A DNA stretch of 64,000 nt from Spironucleus salmonicida (taxonomy: Eukaryota > Fornicata > Diplomonadida > Hexamitidae). Numbering within the stretch: position 1 is the first letter of the stretch; each line of letters begins with the position of its first letter. A program made the translations under genes and the position numbers. Below the pieces are notes generated by a model that made no database searches, was not told the DNA's origin, and saw only the letters and a program-made list of their open reading frames with translations. The stretch covers positions 550,001 through 614,000 of the forward strand of contig CM035319.1 in assembly GCA_000497125.2 (NCBI GenBank), in the 5' to 3' direction. Shown here in pieces: positions 25,501 to 38,169 of the stretch.

Positions 25501-27358
25501 TTCAATTTCTATTCAAAAATCTAAATCTATTTTATAAGAATAACATAACACAAACTTCTCTAACTCTTTATCTTTAACTAATGAAATTGATGCCTTTATT
25601 GAGGATTACATACAATTTGATGTTCATCCTCATAAATAGTAACCTTAAATTATACCAGACCACATTATAACTGAAATAGAAGAACACATTGAAGTAAAAT
25701 ACGATACTAATTAGTTAGTATCATATGAAAATGATTATTATGGCTAGATATTAGGCTATTTTTGTAATAACTAACTGTTCCTTAGGACGTTTACTAATAT
25801 CAATTCGAACATAGTGTTAGGCTCTTTTTCAGAGCAAACATTTATTGCTGAAAAAGTTCTTTAATAACTTAAAATTACTATCCCATTAAAATAAGTTATT
25901 TATAACAAGTAGACAGCATATTATACATAATCAAAAGGTAGAAGTATTTCGGATGCATAAGAAATAATTGTTTTCTTAATTAATGAAAAATTTGTATCCC
26001 ATGAGGCATGGCTTATGGCACTATTTTAAACAGATCAACTTAACCCTTCACACTTTAGCTCTTTGGCATTTTTAGATTAACTTCCAGTTACATTTTCACC
26101 TCTTTATCTGCTTCATAGAAAAACTCAGAGAACTTAATTTTTAAGATCTAGAATAGAAAAGTTCGCATTTGTTGTATCATCAAATTAAGAACTTTCAACT
26201 ATATTATTAGATTAACAAACTACATTTTTAAGCGATAAAAATTAAATTTTAATATCTAAATTTACTGACAAGGTAGCGTAAGAGTTATCTTCGGTTTTAA
26301 TTGGAAATTTCAATCGTATTATACCTAAAAAAGCTATTAAACAACATTATAAGAATAATGCATTTAATCAAGTAATTTCACGCAGTTTCGACTTTAATTT
26401 GCCGAAATTATGTTTACCAGACACTGCATCATTATCATACTCTCAGTCTATAGTAGACATATAAGTTTTATAAAAAGCACTCTAAATTAAAGTATCATAA
26501 AAAGTTTTATTTTCACTTCTTTCTTATTAAAATATGACATGTGTAGACCGTGCATCAAGAGATTTAGGATTAAATGTTTATACTAAAGAGTTTTATGACC
26601 CTAATTACATTCATAATGGAAAGATAACTAAACGATGCGCCTTAGCGCTGATTTTCATTTGTAGAGCATTCCCTAAACTTGTTAAGAGAATTGTTTGCCT
26701 GCGTGAAAATGGAAATAAACTTGATCATCAAGCATTTGATTGCGGAACAAAAGACGAGAACTTCCTAAATTTAGGAGACGTTTAAACTTATAATTTCAAT
26801 CAAAACTAACTTCCAATTTATGACTAAACGCCAGACTCCTAGCTTCAATTAGCAAATATTATATCAGTTATGAGCTTGTATATATAGAAATTTATTGTTC
26901 CTTTAGAAAAGAAAATGTTAATACCTAGATCATTTTAGCACTATTCTGGAGATATTGTAAAATCACTTTCAGAATTCACCTAAAACGTCAGCCTAGTGAA
27001 GTCTGATATAAAATCTGAAATTCCTAATCGTGAAGCTTTCAAATTCGCACTTGGAGATGTTATCTTTTCGGCAAAGTTCGGTATATGTGCAGTAGTAGGT
27101 ATAAGTGGAACTAAATTTAGATTTGTAGCAAATAGACATTTATATAACTATAATGATTGCTATTAATTTAATGCTTATGAAGATACTTTGGGTGAAAAGG
27201 GTTATTACCTTCTTAAAAAAGGTTTAGTAAAGCTTACTGAAAATTATGAAGAATTTAATATTGGTGCTTGGAAAAGATTCGTTATTGATGAATCCAAAGA
27301 AATTGATCAATGGCTTGTAGCTGAAAAAAATGATGGATTTTCCATCTCATTTGATTGA
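22553..27358 (+). CDS. XRN1: 5'-3' exoribonuclease Xrn1
   Basis: A single intronless frame of 1601 aa from ATG 22553 to TGA 27358. The N-terminal nuclease domain has the full set of family motifs: MGVPRLNRFICERFP, LYIDFNGLIHE, AIDGAAPSAKIRQQR, FSGSDEPGEGEHKI, FGLDGDLILLL and FVGNDFLPEVPG, so all expected acidic metal ligands are present. The long C-terminal half carries beta-rich segments as in Xrn1 proper, which argues against the shorter nuclear Xrn2/Rat1. Role: cytoplasmic degradation of decapped mRNA. A catalytically degenerate paralog lies at 1552-5481. Glutamine is coded almost entirely by TAA/TAG. Confidence 0.92.
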
Positions 27359-27592
27359 TTAATTAATTTGATTTCATATAAAATACTAGTTATCTATTAT
27401 TTTTTATTATCTACTATTAACATTTATTTATATATATAATATAAGTTTTAAGTCTTACTAAATATATTATTATATAATATTATTTACAATTTATTCTATT
27501 TGTATATTTTTCAAAATAAATATCGTATTAGCTAGTATAAAATAATTATTATCTCCATAACGTTTGTGCTTTTTACCTTTCCTTGAACTGAA

Positions 27593-29020
27593 ATGGCAGC
27601 TGAACTTAAAGATTAAGGAAACAAGTACTTTTTATCTGGGGATTATGCTCTTTCTCAGACATTATATACCTAAGCTCTTGATATAGAACCTGAAAGCCCG
27701 ATTATTCTTTCTAATAGAGCTAACGCTAACTTTATGCTTGGGGATTTTCTTCCTGCTGAGCAAGATGCATTAAAAGCTGTATAGATAGATCCTTAATATG
27801 TAAAAGGGTACTGGCGCCTTGCAGAGATTTATTCATGCACTACAAAGCAATAATAAGCTCTCGAAATGTATAGAAAAGCTCATGATATTTTACCTAATAA
27901 TAAGAAAATTGCCCTCGCCCTTACCAGTGCTATTTAAGTCGTTGGTCGTAGTAAAGCACCTAATCTTCTTAAAGGTCTTTCTGACATTCCAGTCCGTAAC
28001 TTAAATGATTTCATTAAATATTAAAATGCTAATAACCAGCTTGCTAATCCATACACAGCAAATTCTACTGGTCCTGAATCAGTAAATGAAGATGGCCGGC
28101 AATATAGATTTGATATTGAAAATAATATAGTTGGACTTTTTGAAGAATTATCATCCGGTAGATTCTTACATTCATAAGAAGTTTTCAGACTTATTCATAA
28201 GGCTGGTGAAGTAATCAACCCGCTGAAAGCAGTATCTGAATTTTCTTTCAATTCTAAGCTCTTCATTATAGGTGATATTCATGGTTCATTACCTGACTTT
28301 AAATAAATATTTAATGTTCATATTAAACTTAATGAATTCGATAAAAGTGATGATTCGATACTCATTTTAGGTGACTATGTTGACCGTGGTGATTTTGGCC
28401 ACTAAGTTGTTCTTTTCTTTGCTGCACTTAAAATTAAATATCCTAACAGAGTCCATATGATCCGTGGAAATCATGAAACCCCTCAAATGAACAGTTTCTT
28501 TGGTTATTAGTAACAAATTGAAAACAACTATGGTACGAAATCTGGTGTTTTCAGTTTCATGACTCAGTTTTTCGCTAATTTACCATTATCATATATTTTT
28601 ACAGATAATATTAGTAAAAATCGCTTCTTTGCTTGCCATGGAGGACCTCCAGTCAAGACCGAAGATTTTATGTCGTGCATTCCTGAGAAAACCATAGAAC
28701 CAAGCGACGAAGTAAGCTAATAATTGCTTTGGAATGATCCTAACAAGGACGGAAGCTCCGGTATGAGGCCAAGCCACAGAGGCGTAGGCGTTATATTTGG
28801 TAAGGACTTGAATTCCAATTTCTGTGCAAAGTACGGATTTTAAAGAATTTTCAGAGGGCACGAGGTGGTTTACGAAGCAGGAGGCGTCAAAGACGATTTC
28901 AACGACGGCAAGCACATCACCGTATTCTCTAGCTCCCATTACATGGGACAGGGCAACTATGGCGGAATGGCGCTTCTGGAAGCCGGGCAGGAAGGCTGGA
29001 AAGTCATCAAAACGATGTGA
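27593..29020 (+). CDS. PPP5C: Ser/Thr protein phosphatase 5 (TPR-PP5)
   Basis: A 475-aa frame from ATG 27593 to TGA 29020. Residues 1-110 are three TPR repeats (start AAELKDQGNKYFLSGDYALS). After a linker, the PPP catalytic domain shows GDIHG (about 227), GDYVDRG (about 260), RGNHE (about 291) and CHGGPP, with the late SSHYMGQGNYGG segment typical of PP5. The TPR domain binds Hsp90-type chaperones and restrains the phosphatase. The last ~380 bases (from about 28640) become abruptly GC-rich, and the island continues into the convergent neighbour. Confidence 0.92.
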
Positions 29021-29153
29021 TTGGCGTTATTCACGCACTTAGCTCAATATTATTTTAGCAGGCTCACGGTATCCATGCGCCTGCTGACCGCACATAAGCC
29101 TAGTCCCTTTCCTCAATTTCGCGCTCAAACGCACCGCCAATCCACCTCGAAAC

Positions 29154-29897
29154 TCACAAAATCGCGTCCTAGTTGTCAAAGCGCACCCGCGTCTGTTTCA
29201 GCCGAAAGCGCGCCAGGTGGTCTGCCAGCGCCTCGCGCCTGTCGTAGAAATCGGCCTCGAATGGCACGTCCACGACGCTGGGCAGCACGTTCCGCTCGAC
29301 CCGGAGGCGCACGAAATCCAAGACCGTGTACAGGGCCAGAAACAGCTCCACGAGGACCGCCGTGTACGCGAAATGGAGCTTCGAGTAGAACGTCAGGTCG
29401 GCCACTTTGGAGGCCATGCTGGCGTAGAAGCTCAGTCCCAGCAGGTTGAAAAACAGCGTCAGGTAGCTCTGTGCAAAGCTGAACCCCTGGTGCGCAAATC
29501 GGTCGTAGCGCTGAAAAACGAGCGGCAGGACGTTGCTGGCGCTGGTGAGCGCTAAAATGGCAATTTTGATCGACTGTGGTACGATTTGGTGCTTGGCGAT
29601 CAGGTAAATGACTTCTGCGGCTGCGCAAAAGCCACACAGGAAGCACGCGTAGAAGAAGCGAAATTTGGCGTAGCTGCGTGATGTAATACCAGAAAAGTAC
29701 TCCAGAACGTGCGGTGTGCAGCTCTTCAAGTTGAACCGCTCCGCGATTAGAATTTTAGGCGTGAAAATTGTAAAGAAGAATACGCCTGAGAAGGTCAGAT
29801 AAGCGCAGGAAAGACCTAAGTAGAATACGCCCTACTTGAGAATACCCAGCTCGGCGGCTTGCGAAATTTGGGGTGCCGGAAATGGTATAGTTGACAT
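29154..29897 (-). CDS. Multi-pass membrane protein of unknown family
   Basis: A 247-aa frame from ATG 29897 to TGA 29154; one TAG (29169-29171) near the end is read as Gln. About five hydrophobic segments are visible (near residues 22-48, 75-95, 108-125, 142-162 and 170-192), separated by short charged loops, followed by a soluble Arg-rich tail of about 45 residues. No motif identifies the family. Unlike its AT-rich surroundings the gene is GC-rich throughout (CAG, CTG, GCG codons). It converges on PP5 with 133 bases between stops. Confidence 0.65.
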
Positions 29898-30273
29898 TTT
29901 ACTAATATATTAAATTAATTATATAATAATGGTAGTAATTGTTGGGGGACTGATTACACAAATGTGATATTTCTAGTATAAAAATCAGTTTTATTAATAA
30001 CGGTAAGTTGAGTATATATTTGAGTATCATGGAATCTATATTTTACGGTGATAATATACATATATATAGTAATAATATAAAAAATTGAAATTTTAAATGT
30101 TTGTTTTACTAAGCTTTATAATGATAAATATATCATATTTTTATTGAACATTACGTTGACTTCTTCTAGTACATTTATTTATTTTAAATATAAAACATAT
30201 TAAAAAACAAAAACAATGTACTTATGACATTATGGTGTATATAAAAATTAAAATTAAATTGTTGTCTTGTAAA
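29898..30273. promoter_or_regulatory. Divergent AT-rich intergenic region
   Basis: A 376-base gap between the multi-pass protein (minus) and membrane protein A (plus). Composition returns sharply to AT-rich at the start codon side. AT cores such as TATATTAAATTAATTATATA (about 29907-29926) flank the minus-strand start. No coding frame is seen. Confidence 0.4.
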
Positions 30274-31851
30274 ATGTTAATTTTGCTGTCTGATGTAACT
30301 ACGTGTTTCGATGACACAGCAAAACTAATTGGAATCGTTTAATAGTTTTAATACAATATGAAAGTAGTAAATGCAAAACCATCCCCGCTTAGATGTTAGG
30401 CTTTTAATAATACTGAGTCAACCGCTACTCTTAGTTATATGGATAGTACGGCCAAGACAATAGAAACCAAATTCATATATTTTTCTGATAGACCAATTGA
30501 AATTTAATTCAAAAGTGTAGATGAAACTGTCTTTAAGACAATGGCGGCTTTATCTATTATTTCTTATTCAGTGAAGCTTTCAAACGAATTAGATGTCTCT
30601 GGAACCTTTTCATTGATTTAAAATACTTTAGTAAATACTTCAAATTGTTGGAATACCATGACTCTAAATTATTCTAGAAGTGGTGATTCCTCATACTTAA
30701 ATCTATCTGCGGATCCTAATGATTGTATTATCACAGACCCAACCGCGAAATTTTAGTATTAGGTCGATAGTGTTTGGTATAACGTAGATATAGCACCTTT
30801 AGCATCAGCACCTTCAGATTATGAAGGATACAAAACACCTTTCGAACATATTAAAACTAAGTTTTATAGAGTTAATTTGACAGACTCAGCAGATGATGTT
30901 AAGAAGTAAATAGAAGATTTTTACGTTTAATTTTCTAAAAATAGAGCAATAAAAATGCGACTATTTTTAGAATTTACATAAACTGGCTCTAAATTAAAAC
31001 AATAAATATTTAGCCCTATAAGCAATATAGTTACAGTTAGTAATGAATGTTAAACTGCAATTAGTGGATTTGGAACAATTTCATCAGAATTTTTTTAAGT
31101 AGTAGGTGACTTAACTAAGTTAAGTACTTGTATAAATAATATAGCTACGGTACAATCTTCTATGGTGCTAGGAAATATATAATTATATGATGATAGATTA
31201 TTCAGTGTTATGGTTGGAATGGCTACGCTTATGTTCAAATTTTCATCTCCCTAGGATGCAATGCTCGAGTTACCATCTTCCCCAAACGCGTTAGTTATCA
31301 TGAGCTTCCTCGATGCTGATGGAAAAGTGGTTCGCGAAGAAGCAAAAGAGTACACTATCAGCCTCTCGTGCTTCTACAAGATTAGCGCAATAATTTCATA
31401 CGCCGAGACCTGTATTGTATTCTTCCCGGTGCAGACAGATAGGTGCGTATAACTTTACTCAAAAGCTGCGAAGACTCGGTTCCAGCAGATTTTGCAGGCC
31501 GATGCCGCCACAGCAAGCCGCCTGATCTACCAGGTATACGAATTCACGATGCCGTTCGAGTCAGTCCCCTACTTCCGGACCTGCCTGCGCGAAAACACTA
31601 CCTCTATGAACACCACGTTTACGTTCTTCCAAGGCTCCTACAGCGCACGGCAGCACGCCTTCGTGGACACCCTGAAGACCTCGTTCCAGCCGCTCGTCAT
31701 GTTCAACAACGACTACGACTTCCAGTTCCAGTACGTGGTGGGAATCGACCAGACCAGCCTGATAGCGATGCCCGTCAGCATCATCCTGGTGGTGCTGTTC
31801 ATCACCGTGGGCACCGTGTTCGCGGTACTGATAGTCAGGCTCAGCCAGTGA
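30274..31851 (+). CDS. Membrane protein A: secreted-type single-pass protein, unknown family
   Basis: A 525-aa frame from ATG 30274 to TGA 31851, including TAA/TAG Gln codons. A short hydrophobic N-terminus (MLILLSDVTTCF) may be a signal peptide. The body is Ser/Thr/Asn-rich with scattered cysteines and N-x-S/T sites, and is probably extracellular. One membrane helix near the end (SIILVVLFITVGTVFAVLIV) leaves a tail of only about five residues. A paralog lies in inverted orientation at 50712-52296. From base 31189 the two copies are nearly identical, while the upstream two-thirds is clearly diverged. Composition switches from AT-rich to GC-rich near 31255, in mid-gene. Function is unknown; a cell-surface role is inferred. 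Confidence 0.75.
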
Positions 31852-32975
31852 GACTGTGATGTGACTTTTTTGTCTACTGGGAACTCCCGCCCGCGCTAAC
31901 CCAAAACCCTCACTTCTCGCCCCAGAGCCTCCTGCCCCAGCCGTACACCTGCGCCCGCACCATGTCGTCGCTGATCTGCTCCTTCACCCGCTGGTGCTCG
32001 CCCACGATGCCCTGGACTAGCGCGATGAGCTCCGCCTTCACCTCGCCGGTGAGCATCTCGCCCTTCTGGTAGCGCGCCTTGATCGAGTCCAGCCTCGCCT
32101 GGTCGTCCATGAACACCTCCAGGTACTGGACGCTGACGTCGATGGCGAGGTTGGCGCCGAACTCGCGCTGCTCCTCCACGGTGGCCCTGCCGCCGCTGAA
32201 CGCGAACTTGTTGATCTTCTTCTTGATCTGGGCTGCCGAGTCGTCCATGTATACCGCGCTCTGGGGATCTGATGCGGACATCTTGCTGTTCACGCCCTGG
32301 AGCGCCGGGATGAACGAGTTGTAGATCGTGGCCGGCTTCTGCAGGCCGAGCCTCGGGGCGATGTCCCGGGCCACGCGCCAGTAGGGCTCCTGCTCGTAGC
32401 CGCAGGGGATGAGGCAGAAGGGGGTGAGCTCGATGGGCGTCTGGCCCTGCTGGCTGAGCCTCCTCTGCTCGAACTGCTTCTTGGTCTCTCCCTCCTTCTG
32501 GGCGAGCGGGGCGATGGCCACGTCCGTCCTGGCGGCCCGCCAGGCCTTGCAGTACGCCTCCGTGAAGATGTGAGGGAAGGCCTGCGAGAAGGCGGGCTGC
32601 ATCTGCTTCGCGGGGAACGAGACGTAGCCCACGTTCTGGACGTCCGAGAACCCGAAGGCCCCGCGCAGCTGCGAGAGCGTGATGGCGCGCTCGAATACGC
32701 AGGAGAACTTGTATACGCTGCCGATGTACGCCGTGTTCAGGTAGATGAAAGTGCGCTCCTGGTCGAACTTGCAGGCCAGGATGTCCCTGATGTTGGACAG
32801 CGCGAACTCGTGGATCTGCTCGAACGAGAGCGTGGGGTCCCGCAGCAGCTTCTCGTCGTCCGTGATCTGGATGACCAGCGGGCAGCCGAACGCCTGCTGC
32901 AGGTACCGGCAGAAGTAGAACGGAATCATGTGGCCCAGGTGCAGGGCCGCAGAGGATGGGCCACGTCCGGTATAT
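31189..32975. repeat. Arm 1 of a 1787-bp inverted repeat
   Basis: This segment covers the 3' third of membrane protein A and most of the TrpRS gene. It recurs in reverse complement at 49588-51374 with the same length and no indels that I can see. I noticed four substitutions, including a CAG/TAG change that is silent under the TAR = Gln code. Homology stops sharply at both ends. The GC-rich composition covers almost exactly the same interval. Confidence 0.92.
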
Positions 32976-33196
32976 AGATATACTGGACGACCCTGTTCAA
33001 AAGCATCCAAAAATAAATCAAAATCACGATGGGAAAAATAAAGAAAACGTGATAATAATGGATGCGGTTTTGAATTCGTAAGTTTATAAAATCTATCAAT
33101 TATCTCTTAGTTCAATTCGGAAACTCCAAAATTTTCGATAATTTAATTTTTAGATAATGAAGCAGTGGCTGCTGTCGCATCGATCTCTTTTGACAT
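31910..33196 (-). CDS. WARS1: Tryptophanyl-tRNA synthetase, cytosolic eukaryotic type
   Basis: A 428-aa frame from ATG 33196 to TGA 31910. Class I synthetase motifs are present: YTGRGPSSAALHLGHMIPF (HIGH-type, residues about 75-93) and NSKMSASDPQ (KMSKS-type, about 304). IQITDDEKLLRDPTL is also typical of the eukaryotic TrpRS branch. It charges tRNA-Trp. The N-terminal ~70 codons are AT-rich with TAA Gln codons, then composition becomes strongly GC-rich at the inverted-repeat boundary (32975). It converges on membrane protein A with 58 bases between stops. The motif set is complete, so this is the functional copy in the window. Confidence 0.93.
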
Positions 33197-33239
33197 TTAG
33201 TTTAGGGAGTGGAAAGAAGATTATAATTTATATAATTTA

Positions 33240-33593
33240 TATAATAATAATTAATAAAAATGAAATCTATATTACTAAAATTATACTTACTTCTTCTTTC
33301 ACTGTAATAAGTTGAATAAATTTCAGTATTATAATTATTGCTAATAATTTTTACATTTTTATCTAGCTATTCTTTAAATAAAGGATCATAAGCAATCTCA
33401 GTTTCTGAATCTACTCCGCATAGATATTGCTAAAAATGCTAACAAAATTTTCCTTTACGATCATATCATGTGAATCAAATTAACAAATGTGTATCCTCTT
33501 TGGATCATTTTTGCACACTCTTAGATATAGAAATCGGGGATTAGAATTTTTACTATTTCTTTTAAACAGTATTATTACTTACAATATTAGCAT
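33240..33593 (-). pseudogene. Possible frame-broken small gene
   Basis: ATG 33593 opens a frame with protein-like content through SNPRFLYLRVCKNDPKRIHI and CQFDSHDMI. A one-base shift near 33464 is then needed to continue into GKFCQHFQQYLCGVDSETEI and an Asn/Tyr-rich stretch. Four cysteines and a histidine could suggest a small zinc-binding fold. Neither frame has a stop before the TrpRS start region. Decay or an assembly indel is likely. Confidence 0.3.
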
Positions 33594-33715
33594 TTTGTAA
33601 TCTATTTATTAATATAATAAAACTTTAAACTTAAGATTAATCTATTTTAGTCCTTAACTTAGTTATTTCCATTATAGTGTTTCCCATTAGCTTTTTTCAA
33701 CTATTAAATGCTATT

Positions 33716-33898
33716 ATGACCATAACAACAGGAAAATTATAATAAGAAGAGTATCTTTAAGATGAGTTTGATTTTGGGCTTACTTTAAATTTTTAAAACT
33801 TTACATCAGGGGAATAAATACTTTGGGGAACAGATTTATAAAAAAAAAATTCAAAGTTATACTGGTGGTTAGAAAATGACTATTGGAGTTGCTTTTGA
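33716..33898 (+). CDS. Very small ORF
   Basis: A 60-aa frame from ATG 33716 to TGA 33898. The sequence is acidic and aromatic-rich (for example SKLYWWLENDYW near the end). The frame is open further upstream with a hydrophobic stretch but without another ATG. Real coding is plausible from composition only; no family is recognised. Confidence 0.3.
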
Positions 33899-34697
33899 TT
33901 AGGTTAATTTTTTGATATATGATTATTTTTATTGTATAAATTAAATTATGATTTATGTATGACTTAAATAAAATAAAGCAAATTGACTGTTACACTGAAT
34001 ATTTACTGAATATTATATAATTGATATCTTTAATTAAAATTAAGTTATTTAAACTGCATAATCAAGAACTTCTACATTTGATAGATCATACTTTAGTTAA
34101 TAGTCTTCTGTTTTTTACTGATTAAACATATTGTTCGTAATTTAAGTAGTGAAAATAGGGCTGATTATAATTTAAAATATATTAAAATACTTAATATCGT
34201 AAATTGAAAATTAATATTTTTTTAATTTTATATAAGGTTTATAACCTATATTTTTAATATTATTTTCATTCAATAAAGCATTTAGGAATAACACAATTTT
34301 TATGAATGAAAAATACATCCTAATAAATTTTGTGCATAAATTAAAATTAAGTATCTGGGTTTATTTACCTCAAAAAGCTAGCACTATAAAGTAAAATAAA
34401 TAACATGAAACTAATCACTACATTAGGCTTTAAAATTAATATATACTTAAATTCAAATTTCATAGTCTATTATTTTTGCAATATTCATAATACTTATATC
34501 AAAATATGTAAAGAATTTATGAAAATACATAATAATTATTTTGATAAAATGTTTTCGCATACATTGCAGTATTGTGACATGTTATTCTAAACCGAGCCAA
34601 GTAATTTAGCAAATTCTCATAATTTTTTAATCTAACTGATACTGCAAATAACATTTAAATTGCACTATTATCATATATGGTTATAGAACCAAAATGT
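33899..34697. other. Intergenic AT-rich DNA
   Basis: About 800 bases. One AT-rich plus-strand frame (34405-34590) has the Ile/Asn/Tyr/Lys composition of random AT DNA and ends at TAA, which is not a stop here. I see no RNA gene and no clear repeat. Confidence 0.5.
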
Positions 34698-35618
34698 TCA
34701 CTGCAAATAATCAACGACATCTCCCTCAATGTTGAATACACTCTTAAAATCCTAACAGATATACTCACCACCTTCGTCTACCTTGTTCTACCGAATTAAC
34801 GTATTTATCTCGTAAATAATATCGCTGTACTTTCTGTAGACTACCTTTTTACCGTATATACCTTTCAACTCGTCAGAAACGCGTAATTCGTGCACAGTGC
34901 AGTTTCGCCGATGCTGGAAGTTCTTCTCATAGTCCTAAATGATTTTTCGCGTCAGCGGGTTCTTGGAGTTCGGGTTTGCCAGGCTCTCTGGGCACTAGCT
35001 GCTTTACAGAGCTGAACGCGGCCGTTAGCTCGAGTATTTAGGCCGTGGCTCAAACGACTCCTCAACGGCCTCTGGTAGATCGTTAGTATCCAGCTGCCTC
35101 CTTTTGACAACGCTAGAACTTTGCGGCTTTGCAGTTAATTTTTTCGATTCAATTTCAACTTTTCGCTCCTTTCTGAAGCATAAAAATTCCAAGCAATCTG
35201 CCATGCCCTAATCTATCCTATAAATACTGCTGTACGGGTCGTTGCGTGCCTTCCGGATTACGATCTGCGGCTTCTCACCGCTTTTTTCGCAGATGAGTTG
35301 CTCGAAATCGCGCAGCATTTCTGTCGGCTCTGCTCGCTTTTTCGCGGCGCTTCTGAGCGTTTCCAGCGCGTTCTGCGGCTTCTTCACCGCCACTTCGAAG
35401 AGGGCCTTGTATGCGTGCAGCTCCGCGTAGGGGGACTGCTGTGTAAGGTTCTGGAGCGAGTCGAGCGCGAAAATGAGCTTTTTTGAACGCAGGGCATCGG
35501 TTTTGATATCCTGTAATTTCAGAAATAGCTGGTGCGTCTTTACTGGCGAAAATTGCGAGGCATGCACGGCAGATGGCAGCGGGATCGTTTTAATTCGATC
35601 AAGAATTTGGGCTTGCAT
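34698..35618 (-). CDS. Hypothetical protein with helical N-terminal domain
   Basis: A 306-aa frame from ATG 35618 to TGA 34698; TAG at 35208-35210 is read as Gln, so the protein continues well past the apparent standard-code end. The first ~130 residues are helical and Ala/Leu-rich (YAELHAYKALFEVAVKKP), loosely like a PUB- or TPR-type helical bundle. A basic, Ser/Pro-rich linker follows (about 150-210). The last ~90 residues form a mixed alpha/beta region. The 5' half is moderately GC-rich. No family can be named with confidence. Confidence 0.65.
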
Positions 35619-36510
35619 TTTGGTATTACTGATAATTCATATATAATAATATATAAAATAATTTTGGAGAGGGTAGTGTAGAAAAAATAAAATGATGGGA
35701 TGTATAGATTGAAATATGGTGGATAGATGCTGGTTATATAAAGATATAGGGTATCAGTCCTTTTTCTTAGCTATTAGCTGTGAATCTTCAGATTGCTAGG
35801 CTAACTGTGTGCTCTGAAAATCTAAATAAATGTTCCTCATACATCTATATGAGTTTATAACAAAAAACACTAACATCGGGAGCTTTGCATAGCACATTTC
35901 ATCAAGATATGAAATATTTAATTTTACAATAGTAGATTCAGGGAAATAATTGCTAATAAAAAGCTTAAAATGGTCAATTTTAAAGAGTACTATCATTGTT
36001 AGCAAAATTTACATAAATGGATAAAAAATACCAATAGTAATACAGGAAAATGATATTAAAATATAACTAATAACGTATCTATTGAACTAAAGATCAGAAT
36101 AATTTTTAATATATGCAAATATAGCAGTTGGTATATTGCAGTTCATTTTGTTAGAAACCTATTGTGTATAGTAAATATATATATTAATTAATTATATGTT
36201 TAAAATACTAAGTATAGTAATTTAATATGATGATGCAGTTAAATTTCATTAATAAATCTTATTTACTGCATATTGATGATTAATGTTAAAATATAAATTT
36301 AAATGAACTTATTAGGAAGAAATTTTAGAGATTTATACCTAACTACGTGAATACAAATTTAATCTTAATTTGTAATGGTAAGTAATTTCACCTTTAAATC
36401 GAAGAATAAGCAGACTAGATCATGCAAAGTGATAAATTTATTGTAGCAGATTTGCTGTTACAAATAGAATGATAAATTTACTAGAATCCCAGTATTAATA
36501 AATCATGATC
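35619..36510. other. Intergenic AT-rich DNA
   Basis: About 890 bases between two minus-strand genes. Immediately upstream of the 34698-35618 gene is an AT core, ATATATAATAATATATAAAA (about 35640-35659). The rest shows no protein-like frame or RNA gene to my eye. Confidence 0.5.
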
Positions 36511-37602
36511 TCACTTAAATCTTTTACCATTATATTGCTTTTTATCGAACTTCCTTCTATAATCGTTATCCCAAATCTTATCACACTACTGCCTGCTCAT
36601 CCACATATCTACACTCGGCTATTCCATAAATTCTATTCCAGGAACTTTATCCTAGACGAAACTCTTAACTTTATCCAATACATCATAAAATTTTTTAACA
36701 TCCTCCCAGACTTTATCTCCATGTGATTTTGCATTTTCAAAGCTTTACCATGGCTTCTCTGCCACATAATGAATCAAAAAAACTTTTCGATCTCTTAAGT
36801 TGCCATCGTATACATTTTAATTACCTCTTAGTTAAAATTCACCCTTTTCGAATCGGTGAGCTAACCAAGGTATGCAGTTAAATTATCTAGAAACATTAGT
36901 CCAGTTTTCAATATTTAAAGAAATAAGTGTCTCATCAGGACCTGCATTAGGAATTCTATCATTCACATTTTATGAATAAAATCCACCATTAGAGTTATTC
37001 TTTATAGTTTAGATCAGCATATTGAATTATTCAATTGAAGGTGAAACACAGAAAAATGCCCCGGAAATACCATAACCATTGATTAATGCGTTATTTAATT
37101 ACTCATTATTAATTTTTATCCCACTTTCCATTCCTTCTTTATCCTTTCCTACTAGTGTTCCGAAAGGGGTTTGCAAGTTGAAAATATGTGAGAAATCATG
37201 TAAACAAAGCATATCCGCATCAAGAAATAGACACTTATCATATTAAGTAAGTAGAAAAATGTATAGCTTAGAAAAACAGCTTTTAAGCCAATTCTGATAA
37301 TTTTTAGCAAATCTAGGCCACTTGTTAAGATCTACAGGGAATTCTATTTTTGGAATAATAATTACATTAGCATATAGGTTCAATAACTATAGGGAATGTT
37401 ATGATAAATTTGAAGCAAAAACAATAAAATCGCATGAACTTTCTAAATGATTGGCTTTCAGAGATTAGAAAAGTGCAGCAGCTGATTGTGCATAAATATG
37501 TGTATCCATCACTAAGGTAGCAATAGAGAACTTTTTAGTAGGTGCGAACTCAAATGGTGTTGGCTTGATGTTATTAATATCAAAATCAGAGTAGTCAAGC
37601 AT
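36511..37602 (-). CDS. Glycogenin-like GT8 family glycosyltransferase
   Basis: A 363-aa frame from ATG 37602 to TGA 36511. The fold signature is clear: IATLVMDTHIYAQSAAALFQ near the N-terminus, then KLYIFLLTQYDKCLFLDADM with the DxD metal/nucleotide-sugar motif (DAD, about 128-130). Later come GYGISGAFFCVSPS, a region with PDETLISL, and VFLIHYVAEKPW (H-Y-x-x-x-K-P-W type sugar-binding end). This matches glycogenin and related GT8 enzymes that use UDP-sugars. The conserved order supports an active transferase. Whether it primes glycogen cannot be told. It lies 30 bases downstream of a same-strand small gene. Confidence 0.85.
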
Positions 37603-37632
37603 TTTTATTTATGAAGTGAAATCGTAATTCAA

Positions 37633-38106
37633 TCATTATATATCTCTATATGATTGATATGATTTTTCTAAAACGTCTGATAATTATTTCAAAAAAGTGA
37701 CGTAAATTTCAGGAGCTATTAGATTAACGGTGTCTTTACTCGCTAATGTAACTTAATCCTTTAATAAATTATAATTTCTCTGAATAATTTCAACTTTAAA
37801 TTCTGATTTCTTAATATTTAGGATTTTATATGGTTAGTCTTTTATGGTTTACAATTTTTAACATAAAATTATACCTGGGTATCCAAAGTACTTAATTGCA
37901 AGGATTGATGATCTTAAATCTAAAGTTGATACCAAAAATTCATAATCATCTCTAGTTTATGTTTTCAAAACTGTTGATAGAAAAAGAATATCTTCAATCT
38001 CTTAATCATTATATTGAATTTTTAATTCGGTAAAAATGCTATCGTCATTGTAATGGAAAATTTTTAATAGATGCGTATTAATTTTTGATGCTTGTTCATA
38101 ATTCAT
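37633..38106 (-). CDS. Hypothetical protein
   Basis: A 157-aa frame from ATG 38106 to TGA 37633. It is mixed alpha/beta with leucine-rich helices (DILFLSTVLKTQTRDDYEFL) and has no transmembrane segment. It sits directly upstream of the GT8 gene on the same strand with 30 bases between stop and start. That is very tight for separate promoters, but co-transcription cannot be shown from sequence. No family is recognised. Confidence 0.6.
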
Positions 38107-38169
38107 TAAGAATTAAAGATATTAAAATATATAAAATAAAATTGTATCATTAATAATTTTTCATTAAAA

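Noticed and set aside
31443-31859. 138-aa frame within membrane protein gene A
   Set aside because: Out-of-frame shadow of gene A's GC-rich end; the same shadow appears in A', as expected from the repeat.
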